DNA of 64,000 nt from Luteolibacter sp. LG18 (GTDB lineage: Bacteria; Verrucomicrobiota; Verrucomicrobiia; Verrucomicrobiales; Akkermansiaceae). The translations under genes and the position numbers were made by a program. Below, piece by piece: positions 1 to 8,777 of this stretch (within the stretch, counting starts at the first letter, position 1; each line of letters begins with the position of its first letter). The stretch lies in assembly GCF_036322585.1 (NCBI RefSeq), contig NZ_AP024600.1, positions 3,224,001 through 3,288,000 on the forward strand. Reading direction: 5' to 3'. A model generated the notes under the pieces. That model searched no databases, had not been told where the DNA came from, and saw only the letters and a list, made by a program, of their open reading frames with translations.

Positions 1-819
1 AGCTTCCTGTCCTCGCTCGGCCTCACCGGCTACGTGCCCTCCACCGGCCGCGGCCGCGTGATCCTCAACGGGCTCGCCGGACGCGACACCGCCTACACCT
101 ACACCGTCGGCTACTCGAACGCCACGGCCCAGTATTGGGTGACCGCCGCCGCCTCGAACGGCGCGTGCGGTTGCTACAACATGAAGCCGGGCACCTACAC
201 GATGACGGTCTACAAGAACGAGCTCGCCGTCTACACGGAGAGCGTCACCGTCACCGCCGGGAACCCGACCACGCTGAACACCCGCACCATTTCCGGCGAT
301 CCCAGCGCGGTCACGCCGATCTGGCGCATCGGCGATTGGGACGGCACCCCGCTGGAGTTCCTCAATGGCGGGAACCTCAACGCCATGCACCCGTCCGATG
401 TGCGGCAGTCATCGTGGGCGGCGGTCACGCACGTCATCGGGACGAACGTGGCGTCCGATTATCCGGCCTACCAGTGGAAGGACATCAACGGCACGAACAC
501 CATCACCTTCAACCTCACCGCCGCCCAGGTGGCCGCGCACACCGTGCGCGTCGGCCTCACCGCGGCGTATGAAGGCGGTCGTCCGAAGCTGACGGTGAAC
601 TCGTGGAGTTCCTCGAATCCCTCCGCCTCCAGCCAGCCGGACTCGCGCAGCCTCACCATCGGCACCTACCGCGGGAACAACGTGACCTACACCTTCAGCG
701 TGCCCGCCAGCGCCTTCGTCACCGGTACGAACACGATCAAGATCAACCCGATCTCCGGCAGCGGCGCCACCGGCTACCTGAGCGCCGGTTACAGCATCGA
801 TTGCATCGACTTCTACTGA
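1..819 (+). CDS. Rhamnogalacturonan lyase (PL4-like), C-terminal part
   Basis: The reading frame is open from the first base, so the gene is cut by the window edge and only its last 272 codons are seen. The visible part starts in a fibronectin-type III-like segment (YVPSTGRGRV, then MKPGTYTMTVYKNE) and continues into a carbohydrate-binding-like jelly-roll segment (IWRIGDWDGTPLEFLN, ending GYLSAGYSIDCIDFY). These are the second and third domains of polysaccharide lyase family 4, which cleaves the rhamnogalacturonan I backbone of pectin by beta-elimination. The catalytic N-terminal domain lies outside the window, so activity cannot be judged. The protein is probably exported. Two 161-bp repeat units follow immediately downstream. 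The family call rests on remembered motifs. Confidence 0.8.
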   Translation, partial: SFLSSLGLTGYVPSTGRGRVILNGLAGRDTAYTYTVGYSNATAQYWVTAAASNGACGCYNMKPGTYTMTVYKNELAVYTESVTVTAGNPTTLNTRTISGDPSAVTPIWRIGDWDGTPLEFLNGGNLNAMHPSDVRQSSWAAVTHVIGTNVASDYPAYQWKDINGTNTITFNLTAAQVAAHTVRVGLTAAYEGGRPKLTVNSWSSSNPSASSQPDSRSLTIGTYRGNNVTYTFSVPASAFVTGTNTIKINPISGSGATGYLSAGYSIDCIDFY

Positions 820-856
820 AGCGTCCCAGCGCCCCTGCCTTCGCAACGATGCGTGG

Positions 857-1162
857 AGGTAGGGTCGCACCGCCGGGGCGGACCGGGTCTAACAGATCCG
901 TCCGCTGCCACGGGCGCGTCCCATCCCCTGATCTGTTGGGGCGGAGTTGGATTCGTGGACGACGTCCAGCGCCCGGTCATCTCGGCGAGATGCCCCTACC
1001 TTTGCAGCGTGCCGCGGAGGTAGGGTCGCACCGCCGGGGCGGACCGGGTCTAACAGATCCGTCCGCTGCCACGGGCGCGTCCCATCCCCTGATCTGTTGG
1101 GGCGGAGTTGGATTCGTGGGCGCCGTCCACCGCCCGGTCATCTCGGCGAGATGCCCCTACCT
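857..1162 (-). repeat. 161-bp palindromic repeat, two tandem units (reverse orientation)
   Basis: Two units start at 857 and 1018, exactly 161 bp apart. Relative to the array at 13.2 kb they are reversed. Each is about 145 bp, bounded by AGGTAGGGT and its complement, with a GGTCGC/GCGACC-type hairpin at one end and a CATCTCGGCGAGATG hairpin at the other. A GC-rich spacer of about 16 bp separates the units. They fill the gap between the PL4 gene and the next gene; no coding gene is supported here. Confidence 0.9.
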
Positions 1163-1249
1163 CCAGGGGCCATCCGCGGGGTGTGTAAATTCTCCGTCAA
1201 CCGCCAGCGGTGGCTTGTGCAGGCCGGAGATGAGCCGTTGATTCGAGGA

Positions 1250-2548
1250 ATGAGGAAGGTGAAGTCATGGGGTGTGAAGGTCATGATGGCCATCATGGTG
1301 TCGGGGGCGATGGCAGCCGCGCAGCGCGTGCCGGACGTGGCCGCGCAGGAGGCTCGGGAAAGGACCGGCCGGGAGCTGCGCGAGGCCTTGGAATCGGTGA
1401 AGGGCGTGGACTCCACTCCGGCCTCGAAGGCGATCCTCGCCGATTTCGGGACCTATGCGGAGGTCTATGATCATCGTTCGAATGTTTTCGAAAGGGCATT
1501 GGAAACCGGGAACAAGGATCTCCTGGAGTGCTGCACGGGGTATGTGGAGATAGGAAAGCTCGATGGCCTGAGGTGGATCGACGCGGACCGGGTTGCGCGC
1601 GATTTCGCAGGGGCGTGGAAGGCCTTGGCGAGGTGGCGTCATCCCCGGTCGAATTCCTTTATGGCGCAATTCCTGGCGGCGCCGGATATGCCTGAAGAGG
1701 TGGGTCCCTGGTATGGTGGTTACGGCACCCGCGGGCTGCAAGGGTGTTTCGCCCGTCTGATCATTGAGGAGAACCTCGGGAGCAAACCGGCGCTGCTCGC
1801 CCTGCTGAATGACAAGACCACCAGCGCGAGCAAGCGCCGCACCATCGTGTGGGCGATGCAGCACGATGCCTCGGCGGAGAACAAGGCCGCGCTGCAGAAG
1901 ATCGCGGCGAACGATGCCGATCAGGATGTTCGCGAGGAAGCCGCGAGCTCGTTGGTGCGGATTGCCGTGACCGGCGGTGTCGCGGCGGAAATCACTCCCG
2001 GGGTTGCGGTGAAGCTGTCTCCCTCGGAACTGCAATTGCTTCTCGATAAGAATGCCGACCATCGGGCGGATCTCACCCTTGCGGAGCTTCAGACGCTTTT
2101 GAAGGATCATCCATCGGACCTCTTCAGCGATCCGCCCGAGTTCAAGCGCTTCGTTCGTCTCCTCGCCTGGTGTCAGGAGGTGATGAAACAGCCACGGGCG
2201 GAGGAACTTTTGCCCCTGATTCTGAAGGAGGTCGAAGCGCGGAACGCATTGGACCGGAAACCGGTGGGATGGGACGAGATCGCGATCTTCGGTCAAGGTG
2301 GCGACGTCGGATTACTGATCGGTTGTGTGATCGAGATCTCCGGCACGAAGGGATTCCAGAAAGTGCTGGATATCGTCGTGGCGGCGGACGATCTGCCGAA
2401 GCTGAAGGTCCTGCTGAAGCGGGTGGAGGTGCTTTCCGATCGGAAGCCGTATGATCTCCTCGTGGAGGCGAAACTCGGCGCATTCAAGTCCGGGCGTTTG
2501 AAGGAGGCGGCGGAGCGTCATCTGAAGGAACGGGAGGTGGTGAAATGA
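1250..2548 (+). CDS. Secreted protein of unknown function, possible HEAT-like repeats
   Basis: This 432-residue protein is not recognised. The start at 1250 was chosen because it is preceded by GAGGA and opens a basic, hydrophobic signal peptide (MRKVKSWGVKVMMAIMVSG, then AMAAAQ). Longer in-frame starts would translate the 161-bp repeats. The middle (about residues 165-240) has helical pairs such as KPALLALLNDK and DQDVREEAASSLVRIA, which resemble HEAT repeats, suggesting a helical scaffold. The stop overlaps the next start in an ATGA, so the two genes are probably translationally coupled. Confidence 0.6.
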   Translation: MRKVKSWGVKVMMAIMVSGAMAAAQRVPDVAAQEARERTGRELREALESVKGVDSTPASKAILADFGTYAEVYDHRSNVFERALETGNKDLLECCTGYVEIGKLDGLRWIDADRVARDFAGAWKALARWRHPRSNSFMAQFLAAPDMPEEVGPWYGGYGTRGLQGCFARLIIEENLGSKPALLALLNDKTTSASKRRTIVWAMQHDASAENKAALQKIAANDADQDVREEAASSLVRIAVTGGVAAEITPGVAVKLSPSELQLLLDKNADHRADLTLAELQTLLKDHPSDLFSDPPEFKRFVRLLAWCQEVMKQPRAEELLPLILKEVEARNALDRKPVGWDEIAIFGQGGDVGLLIGCVIEISGTKGFQKVLDIVVAADDLPKLKVLLKRVEVLSDRKPYDLLVEAKLGAFKSGRLKEAAERHLKEREVVK

Positions 2549-3603
2549 AGGGTGTCCGGTCTTTCGCTTGGCCTCGTGGGACGGTTGGCTTATCTGTTTC
2601 GAAGATGAGATTGTTGCTCCGCCCGCTCGCCCTGTGGCTGTTGGTCGCGCCCTTTTCGCAGGGCAAGGACTCGCTGAAGATGCTGGAGGCGTTTTGGAAA
2701 TACGACTGCCGCCAGATGCAGGACGGTGGAAGGGATCCGGCGCCGGTCCGGCTCGATGCCTTGTTGGCGGATGAAGAGCATGGTGTGATCGAGGGCTTGC
2801 AAACGCTATCTGCGGTCCGGCGCGAGAGGGGCGTGGCCGCCATCGCCGGGCTGGAGAAGCTGAAGGCGATGCACCGGGCGAGGACTTTCAAGGTGCTGTT
2901 TCCGGATGACTGGCAGGAGGTGAAGGCCCAGGATTTCGAACAGCGGTTCTGCGATCGCATCGATGCCCTGGTGATGGAGCTCCGCGCGGAAGCACACGAG
3001 GTGCCGAAGCCGGCCGCGCCGGTCGCCCCGGCGGATCTGGCGCGGGCCGCCGCGGAGTTCGAGGCTGCGGTGAAGCAGGCGGATTTCTCGCCCTCGCCGA
3101 CGCTGGACAAGCGAACGAGGGCGAGCGAGCAGGACGCGCTGCGATTGCTGATGGCGCTCAGGGAAGGGAAAGTCGCCGCGGATTCCGCGGAGGCGAAGGC
3201 GGTGGCGGCGGCGATCCGGACGGCGTTGGCCAAGCTGGATGCCGCGGTGGTGGAGAACTACCAGTGGCAGCCGGTGATGGCGAATGTCGCTCCGCCCGCG
3301 GGGACGCCCAATGCGGCCGCGGGCATGAGTCCGATGGCGATCGATGACCCCGGGCTGAGGCGGAAGTACCTGGAGGCCATCGCGGAGAACCAGGCGAAGA
3401 GCGAGAGGAATCAGCAACAGAGCAGCATGACGGGGATACGGGGCAGTCTCGTGCTCCATGTCTCGGGGCTGGAGCCGTGGGCAAGCGCCGCGGGACTTTC
3501 CAAGGAGGAACTCGCCACCCGGTTCACCGCGGAGGGCAAGAGCCGCGAGCTGCTGCGGGAGCGGCTGGGTTTGGCGAAAGGGAAGAATCCGGCGAAGAAG
3601 TGA
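2545..3603 (+). CDS. Hypothetical secreted protein, coupled to upstream gene
   Basis: This 352-residue protein is not recognised. The start at 2545 has a good Shine-Dalgarno sequence (GGGAGGTGG) and a 4-bp overlap with the upstream gene. An internal ATG at 2605 opens a more typical signal peptide (MRLLLRPLALWLLVAPFSQG), so that start is a real alternative. The rest is charged, Ala-rich and probably helical (for instance PADLARAAAEFEAAVKQ), with a Lys-rich C-terminus. Coupling to the preceding HEAT-like protein suggests a joint role in the cell envelope; nothing more specific can be said. Confidence 0.55.
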   Translation: MKGVRSFAWPRGTVGLSVSKMRLLLRPLALWLLVAPFSQGKDSLKMLEAFWKYDCRQMQDGGRDPAPVRLDALLADEEHGVIEGLQTLSAVRRERGVAAIAGLEKLKAMHRARTFKVLFPDDWQEVKAQDFEQRFCDRIDALVMELRAEAHEVPKPAAPVAPADLARAAAEFEAAVKQADFSPSPTLDKRTRASEQDALRLLMALREGKVAADSAEAKAVAAAIRTALAKLDAAVVENYQWQPVMANVAPPAGTPNAAAGMSPMAIDDPGLRRKYLEAIAENQAKSERNQQQSSMTGIRGSLVLHVSGLEPWASAAGLSKEELATRFTAEGKSRELLRERLGLAKGKNPAKK

Positions 3604-3673
3604 ACGGGGGCGATATGGATGCCGTCGGGATGTGAATAAGTAATATCTTTCGGGATGGCGTTCCTCCTGTTAG

Positions 3674-5419
3674 ATGTGCGGCATGGTAGATCAGCCCCCG
3701 TCTTCCCGCCGCCTTGTGTTCGTCTTGCACGCCTACACCCACACGCCCGCGCGGATGTCTTCCGTGGAGGCCTTCATCCGGGAGGTGCTGCCGGGGGCTG
3801 AGGTGAGGGTGCCGCCGCTGCCCTTTCAATTGTTCTCGTTCGCCAGCTTGAACGCGGTGGCGCGCGAGGTGCTGGCGGCGATGGACGAGGAGGTCCGGCG
3901 GGCGGAGGAGTCCAGCGCACCGTATGAGGAAATCATCCTCGTGGGCTACAGCGCGGGCAGCCTGCTGGCCCGTAAGCTCCAGATCCTGATTCAGGGGGAG
4001 ACGAAGGACGCCCCCTTCGAGGACTCGGAGGTGGAGTTCGAGGAACCCGCTCGTCCATGGGCGAACAAGGTCAGCCGGATCATCCTGCTCGCGGGCATGA
4101 ACCGCGGCTGGGCGTTCAGTTCGCACATGAAGTGGAAAACCCTCGCCAAGTTCGGGGCGGGGGCGCTGCTCGGCCATTTCCTGCGTTTCGTCACGGGGAA
4201 GGAACTCATGATCTTCCAGACCCGGCGCGGCGCTCCTTTCCTCACCCAGCTCCGGCTCCAGTGGATGGCCATGGAGCGGCGGGTGCCGTCCGGGAGGAAG
4301 CCGGCGATGGTGGTGCAACTGCTCGGCTCGATCGATGACATCGTCTCACCCGAGGACAACATCGACCTCGTCACCGGCAGAAATTTCGTCTATCTCGACG
4401 TGCCTTACTCGGGCCACACGTCGATCATCGATCTGGACGAAAACAAGGATGGCAACGGCTATGGCCAGGGACGGAAAGAAGTGCTGCGCGTGGCCCTCAC
4501 CGGGTCCGAGGAAAGCCTGCGCGCCGAATCGCTGGAACCGGTCGACGAGGTGCCGGTGGACGCGCTTTCCGGGAAAGAGGACAAGGTGCCGCCGCATGTC
4601 ATCTTCGTGATGCACGGCATCCGGGACGAGGGGCATTGGACCCGGAAGATCGCGCGCGCCGTTCAGCGCGAGGGCAAGCGGATTCCGAAGGTTTATAGCA
4701 CCGAGACCTCCACTTATGGGTATTTCGCGATGCTGCCGTTCCTGTTGTCATGGACAAGGCGCCAGAAGATGGAGTGGCTGATGGATCAGTACGTGGAGGC
4801 GAAGGCCCTGTATCCTGATTCTCCCTTTTCCTACGTGGGGCATAGCAACGGCACCTACCTGCTGGCGAAGGCGCTCACCAGCTACCGGGCCTGCCGTTTC
4901 GAGAACGTCGTCTTCGCGGGCAGCGTGGTGCGGCGTGACTACGATTGGCTGGCGGCGAAGCAACGCGGCCAGGTCGAGCGGTTGTTGAACTACGTGGCCA
5001 CGGGCGATGGCGTGGTGGCGGCCTTTCCCGGGTCATTCGAGGTGTTCGGCTCCGAACTGGGCAGCGCCGGTCATAACGGATTCCGCCAATGCACGAAGGA
5101 GGGCAAGGACGGACTCTATGAAATCCGCGCGGTGAGCGGAGGCCACGGCGCGGCGATCAAGGAGGGCAACTGGGAGGCCATCGCCCACTTTATCGTCCAC
5201 GGCAAGCCCGCGGCCGAGACCCGGGTGAAGGTCGAGGAGAAACGCGCGTGGTGGTGCGTGATGCTGGGAGCCGCCGCGCCATTGCCGGTGGTGGTGCTGG
5301 CGGTGCTGTTGGTGACGATCGCCCTCGTCATCTGCGAGCAACCCGCTTCGTCCGAGTGGCGAGCGGCCATTCTCGCACTGTACTTCGCGTGCCTCGGCGT
5401 GATCCTCACCAAGGCGTGA
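3674..5419 (+). CDS. Tandem alpha/beta-hydrolase protein with C-terminal membrane segments
   Basis: The 581-residue protein contains two alpha/beta-hydrolase-like domains. The first has the nucleophile elbow GYSAGS (Ser93), with candidate Asp222 (GSIDD) and His248 (SGHTS). The second begins near residue 308 (VIFVMHGIRDEGHW), with elbow GHSNGT (Ser391) and candidate Asp445 (TGDGVV) and His491 (GGHGAA). Both triads therefore look complete. Residues 527-554 and 563-579 are hydrophobic and probably anchor the C-terminus in the membrane. Substrate is unknown; esterase or lipase activity is likely from the fold. There is no signal peptide, so the catalytic domains probably face the cytoplasm. Confidence 0.7.
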   Translation: MCGMVDQPPSSRRLVFVLHAYTHTPARMSSVEAFIREVLPGAEVRVPPLPFQLFSFASLNAVAREVLAAMDEEVRRAEESSAPYEEIILVGYSAGSLLARKLQILIQGETKDAPFEDSEVEFEEPARPWANKVSRIILLAGMNRGWAFSSHMKWKTLAKFGAGALLGHFLRFVTGKELMIFQTRRGAPFLTQLRLQWMAMERRVPSGRKPAMVVQLLGSIDDIVSPEDNIDLVTGRNFVYLDVPYSGHTSIIDLDENKDGNGYGQGRKEVLRVALTGSEESLRAESLEPVDEVPVDALSGKEDKVPPHVIFVMHGIRDEGHWTRKIARAVQREGKRIPKVYSTETSTYGYFAMLPFLLSWTRRQKMEWLMDQYVEAKALYPDSPFSYVGHSNGTYLLAKALTSYRACRFENVVFAGSVVRRDYDWLAAKQRGQVERLLNYVATGDGVVAAFPGSFEVFGSELGSAGHNGFRQCTKEGKDGLYEIRAVSGGHGAAIKEGNWEAIAHFIVHGKPAAETRVKVEEKRAWWCVMLGAAAPLPVVVLAVLLVTIALVICEQPASSEWRAAILALYFACLGVILTKA

Positions 5420-5436
5420 GCGGCATTTGGTGGTGG

Positions 5437-6048
5437 CTAGCGGGGATCCTCTTCATGCCGCTCCGTTCCGGGATTTCCGGCGGTGCGGGGTGGGCCCGCC
5501 TGATGCGGTGCACCGTGTTCCGGCGGTTGCCCGCTGTCGTTCCGCCCGAGCAGATAACCGGCGACGGTGCCGAGCAGGCCGATGACGGGAATGATCTGGT
5601 CCTTGCTGTAGCCAACCAGCACGAGGATCACGGCCATGACACATACCAGCGGCACGGTAAATGTTCTCATCAGGATGGTGGGCGCGTGTTTCCCCTTCAG
5701 GATGAGCCAGGACATCAGCCCGAAAAGCACGAGGGTGAAGGCGAGGATCGCGCCGGCGGAGGCGAGGGAGGTGGTCTGGTTCCAGGTGTTGGCTCCGGTT
5801 TCTGCCAGTTTGGTCTCGGCGGTTTGGAGCTTTTGGGCGGCTTCCTCCCGCTCCTGTTTCAGACTGTCGATCAGGGCTTTGAACTGCGCGGGGTCGGCCG
5901 TAGTATGCATTTGCACACCGGTTTCCTTCGGGGTGTCCCGGGCTGGCGGAAGATTCCGCGCGGCCTTGTCTTTTTCGAGTTTCAGCTCCGCGATCGTGGC
6001 CTTGAGCTGCTCGGCGTCGGGCGAGGGTGGAGGCGTGGTCTCGTTCAT
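5437..6048 (-). CDS. Small membrane protein with N-terminal coiled coil
   Basis: This 203-residue protein has a Glu/Lys-rich coiled-coil region (residues about 10-85, e.g. QFKALIDSLKQEREEAAQKLQTAE). Three hydrophobic segments follow (SAGAILAFTLVLFGLMSWLI; FTVPLVCVMAVILVLVGY; IIPVIGLLGTVAGYLLG), then a Pro/Gly-rich hydrophilic tail. The family is not recognised. Its start overlaps the stop of the upstream lipoprotein gene by 4 bp (ATGA), and that lipoprotein also has a coiled coil, so the two probably act together in the envelope. Confidence 0.65.
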   Translation of the reverse strand: MNETTPPPSPDAEQLKATIAELKLEKDKAARNLPPARDTPKETGVQMHTTADPAQFKALIDSLKQEREEAAQKLQTAETKLAETGANTWNQTTSLASAGAILAFTLVLFGLMSWLILKGKHAPTILMRTFTVPLVCVMAVILVLVGYSKDQIIPVIGLLGTVAGYLLGRNDSGQPPEHGAPHQAGPPRTAGNPGTERHEEDPR

Positions 6049-6524
6049 CTTCTTTCAGGGGTGGTGGTTGGGTGGGCGGTGGCTTCGAGACGGGCGAGCT
6101 CGGCTTCAAGCATGGCGATGGCCTCGTCATATTTCCGTTGCTGTTCCTCAAGGTGAGCCCGGTATGCCGCCAGCGCGCGAGCATACTCGTCCCGGGTGCC
6201 AGCCACTTCGGGAACCGTTTGAATGTTTTCCCGAAGACCGGAAGACGAGGGCCAGATCGGACGTTCCGCCGGTGGCTCGGGTTCGTGCTCGGAGGCAAGC
6301 TTGGTCGCCTTCTCCTGTTGGAGAGCTTTGATTCTCGCCCGCAGCTCGGCGGCTTGGGCCCGCGGGGATTTGGCCGGCGGGAGCGGTGTGGTTCCGGACA
6401 AGGCGGGTGGTTGGTGGGACGGTTGATGCGGGATCGCGATCACCGCCGGAGGCAGCGGGCCGGGGCCTTCACATCCGCACAGGGATAGTATTCCCGATGC
6501 GGTCAGGATAAGTGATTGTTTCAT
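6045..6524 (-). CDS. Predicted lipoprotein with coiled coil
   Basis: This 159-residue protein starts at 6524 with MKQSLILTASGILSLCGC, a signal peptide with a lipobox-like Cys. A longer in-frame start at 6701 would add unlikely non-coding sequence ahead of it. After the lipid-anchor Cys comes a Pro-rich linker, then two helical charged segments (AQAAELRARIKALQQEKA; EEQQRKYDEAIAMLEAELARLEA) predicted to form coiled coils. It is translationally coupled to the small membrane protein downstream. Function unknown. Confidence 0.6.
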   Translation of the reverse strand: MKQSLILTASGILSLCGCEGPGPLPPAVIAIPHQPSHQPPALSGTTPLPPAKSPRAQAAELRARIKALQQEKATKLASEHEPEPPAERPIWPSSSGLRENIQTVPEVAGTRDEYARALAAYRAHLEEQQRKYDEAIAMLEAELARLEATAHPTTTPERR

Positions 6525-6711
6525 CTGAGGGGGTGTGAATGATAGAGTATGGCCTTGTGATCGTGCAATGAAGAAATGTGTATCTATCCAGGGGCTGCTG
6601 GGAATGATGCATGAGGCGTGGGGGCTTCCGGGGTGCCCGGCGCCTTCTCCGCCAACCGGGAGGGGAAGGGCGGCGTCTGCGGGAAGGACACGTCCTGACA
6701 AGCAAAGGGAG

Positions 6712-6776
6712 GGGGCGTGCCCCTGGCAGCGGACGGAGTTGATAGACCCGGTCGCCCCGGCGGTGCGACCCTACCT
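6712..6776 (+). repeat. 161-bp repeat, partial unit (right half)
   Basis: The last ~65 bp of a repeat unit, containing the GGTCGC/GCGACC hairpin and the terminal ACCCTACCT. The leftmost bases of the unit overlap the end of the adjacent minus-strand gene, whose TAG stop is formed by the repeat terminus. Confidence 0.75.
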
Positions 6777-7787
6777 TCCCGGCGGGTGGACCTCGATGGC
6801 GAGGTCGTCGAGGTAGATCGGGGTGCCGGAGCGGTTGTCGAGGGAGAGGGTGAGATCCTTGCCGTTGAGGTCGATGGACGGCGGGGCGGGGGACCGGCGG
6901 TCGGAAAGGTCGCTCGGGCCGCGCAGCAGGTTTTCCGGCACGGTGAGCTCGATGCGGAAGGGCGACCAGCCGCCCTGCGGCAGCGGGGTGGTGGCGACCG
7001 CGGCCTCATACTGGATCATCACCGGATAGCCGCTGGCGACGAAGCGCAGGCTGCCGCGCAGCGTGTGGGCGGCGGGATCGGAGACCTGGGACCAGCCGGT
7101 GACGATGACGCGCAGGCCGGGCACGGCCTTCAGCGCCTTGCCGTGCTGGTCGAGGATGATCTGGTTCAGGAAGGCGTTGTCCTGCATGCGGATCACGTTG
7201 CGGCCGGACTTCGCGTAGAGGCGGCCCTTGCTGTGGCGGCCGATCTCGCAGACCTCGGTGCCGGGGGTGGCGAAGAAGTCCTGCCAGTAGAGCACCGAGC
7301 GGCTGATGGCGGTGGGGCTCTGGGTCAGGTCCATCGACTCGAATCCGGCGTTCCGCAGCGCGTAGACGCTGGTACGGCTCTGGTAGTAGAATACCGCGCC
7401 GGCGGTGGCGAGCCCGGCCGCGGCCAGCGCGGCGACGATCCATTTCCAGCGCGCCCTGCGTTCCGGGCCGGGCAGGCCCGCGCGCTCCGCGCCGCCGTAG
7501 CGGACCGTCTGCTGGCGCTGCACCGACCACATCGGCGCGCCGGGGCGGGGATCGAAGACGACGCGGCGCGTTTCCTCCCACTCCAGCTTGCCGGGGTCGA
7601 TGGCCTCCTGGAGGGTGGCGTCGAAGCGGATCGCGCGGGCGCAGTAGCGTTCGGCCTCGGGTTCGGTGCGCAGCCGGTGTTCGAGGCGGTCGCGCTCCTC
7701 CTCGGTGAGGGATTGATCGAGGAAACGTGACACCAGCCGCTCGAGCTCCGCATCCGGCGGTCCGTCATCGGAGGGCATCCGGGTCAT
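6771..7787 (-). CDS. Putative anti-sigma / FecR-like membrane regulator
   Basis: This 338-residue protein starts at 7787 in an ATGA overlap with the upstream sigma-factor gene, which makes a regulatory partner role likely. Residues 1-70 are an acidic cytoplasmic helical domain (DAELERLVSRFLDQSLTEEE) typical of Planctomycetes/Verrucomicrobia anti-sigma proteins. A membrane segment lies near residue 120 (IVAALAAAGLATAGAVFYY). The remainder would be periplasmic and resembles a jelly-roll, carbohydrate-binding type domain (NAGFESMDLTQSPTA). The TAG stop lies within the terminal AGGTAG of a partial 161-bp repeat, suggesting that the repeat insertion set the C-terminus. The anti-sigma role is inferred from context. 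Confidence 0.65.
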   Translation of the reverse strand: MTRMPSDDGPPDAELERLVSRFLDQSLTEEERDRLEHRLRTEPEAERYCARAIRFDATLQEAIDPGKLEWEETRRVVFDPRPGAPMWSVQRQQTVRYGGAERAGLPGPERRARWKWIVAALAAAGLATAGAVFYYQSRTSVYALRNAGFESMDLTQSPTAISRSVLYWQDFFATPGTEVCEIGRHSKGRLYAKSGRNVIRMQDNAFLNQIILDQHGKALKAVPGLRVIVTGWSQVSDPAAHTLRGSLRFVASGYPVMIQYEAAVATTPLPQGGWSPFRIELTVPENLLRGPSDLSDRRSPAPPSIDLNGKDLTLSLDNRSGTPIYLDDLAIEVHPPGR

Positions 7788-8485
7788 TCGGCGAGGGCGG
7801 ATTTCCTGAGCACGCAATCGCGCAGCAGGGCGCGGAGCCGTTCCAGCTTCTTGTAAAGGGCGTCCCTTGAGATGCCGGTGGCGGCGGCTTCGGCCTGGAG
7901 GGCGCTGGGTTCGCGGGAGGCGTAGCGGAGTTCCAGCAGGCGGCGCGGCGCGGACTTCAGCGACTCGAGGCAGCTCTGGAGCGCGGAGATGCGGGCGGCG
8001 GGCTCGCGGGTTTCCTCCTGCTCCATCGCGGCCACGGTTTCGGCGAGTGACGACAGCACGTCGGGGGAGAGGGTGACCTGCGGGTGGCGGTATTTCTTCC
8101 GCACCTCGCCCTTCGCGATGCGCTTGGCGCACTCCAGGCAGAAGGCGAGGAAGGCGTCCGGGGCGGCATCGCGCGGGCCCTTCTTCCACGCCACCAGGGC
8201 GACTTCCTGGATGCAGTCGTCGATGGCGGAGCGGTCGCTGAGAAAGCTGGTGAGGTAGGCGCGGACCGAGAGCTGGCAGCCCACCCACTGGCGGGTGAAG
8301 GCGTCCGTGTCCTGGTCGGCGAGGCGGGTATCGAGCTCCGGCAGCAGGCGGCGGGTGAGGCCGGGCAGGCGGTCCAGCAAGGGCACGCGGCCACCGCTTT
8401 CCGGCGGGGCTTCCACATACGCGGGAATGAGCGGCCAGTCCCCGAGGGGCATGGCGGATTCATCGGTGGGCGTGGCGCGGAGCAT
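7784..8485 (-). CDS. RNA polymerase sigma-70 family factor, Rhodopirellula/Verrucomicrobium type
   Basis: This 233-residue sigma factor has a region 2 (QLSVRAYLTSFLSDRSAIDDCIQEVALVAW) and a C-terminal region 4 helix-turn-helix (SALQAEAAATGISRDALYKKLERLRALLRDCV). This matches the expanded sigma subfamily of Planctomycetes and Verrucomicrobia. The start was set at 8485 (MLRATPTDESAM); a shorter start at MPLGDW is possible, and longer ones extend into sequence without conservation signals. It is coupled to the putative anti-sigma gene and divergent from the beta-strand-repeat gene at 8778. Targets are unknown. Confidence 0.8.
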   Translation of the reverse strand: MLRATPTDESAMPLGDWPLIPAYVEAPPESGGRVPLLDRLPGLTRRLLPELDTRLADQDTDAFTRQWVGCQLSVRAYLTSFLSDRSAIDDCIQEVALVAWKKGPRDAAPDAFLAFCLECAKRIAKGEVRKKYRHPQVTLSPDVLSSLAETVAAMEQEETREPAARISALQSCLESLKSAPRRLLELRYASREPSALQAEAAATGISRDALYKKLERLRALLRDCVLRKSALAE

Positions 8486-8777
8486 GACGCGTGGTTCTCT
8501 TACAGGACGATATCGGAGGCCGGATGGCAATGCCGGAGTGAAGCGTCCGGTCCACACAGACGTGGCGGCGGGCCGGGATGTTTCAAGGATCGTGAGGTGC
8601 GCCCGGTGTTTCAAACAAGTGGCTCGGCGGGCTTTTCGCGAGGGGCGAAAAAAAATCCGTCAGATCCGCGCGGGTTCCGCCACTACCCACGCAGGGCCGC
8701 CATCGGGCACCTGCGGCCGATGGGATTCCCCCGCTAACCACCTTGGGAAAACCATCGGAAATTCCATCGCAGAACCC

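Noticed and set aside
947-1249. Longer start for the 1250-2548 gene
   Set aside because: The extra 101 codons translate repeat units. The ATG at 1250 has a ribosome-binding site and opens a signal peptide.
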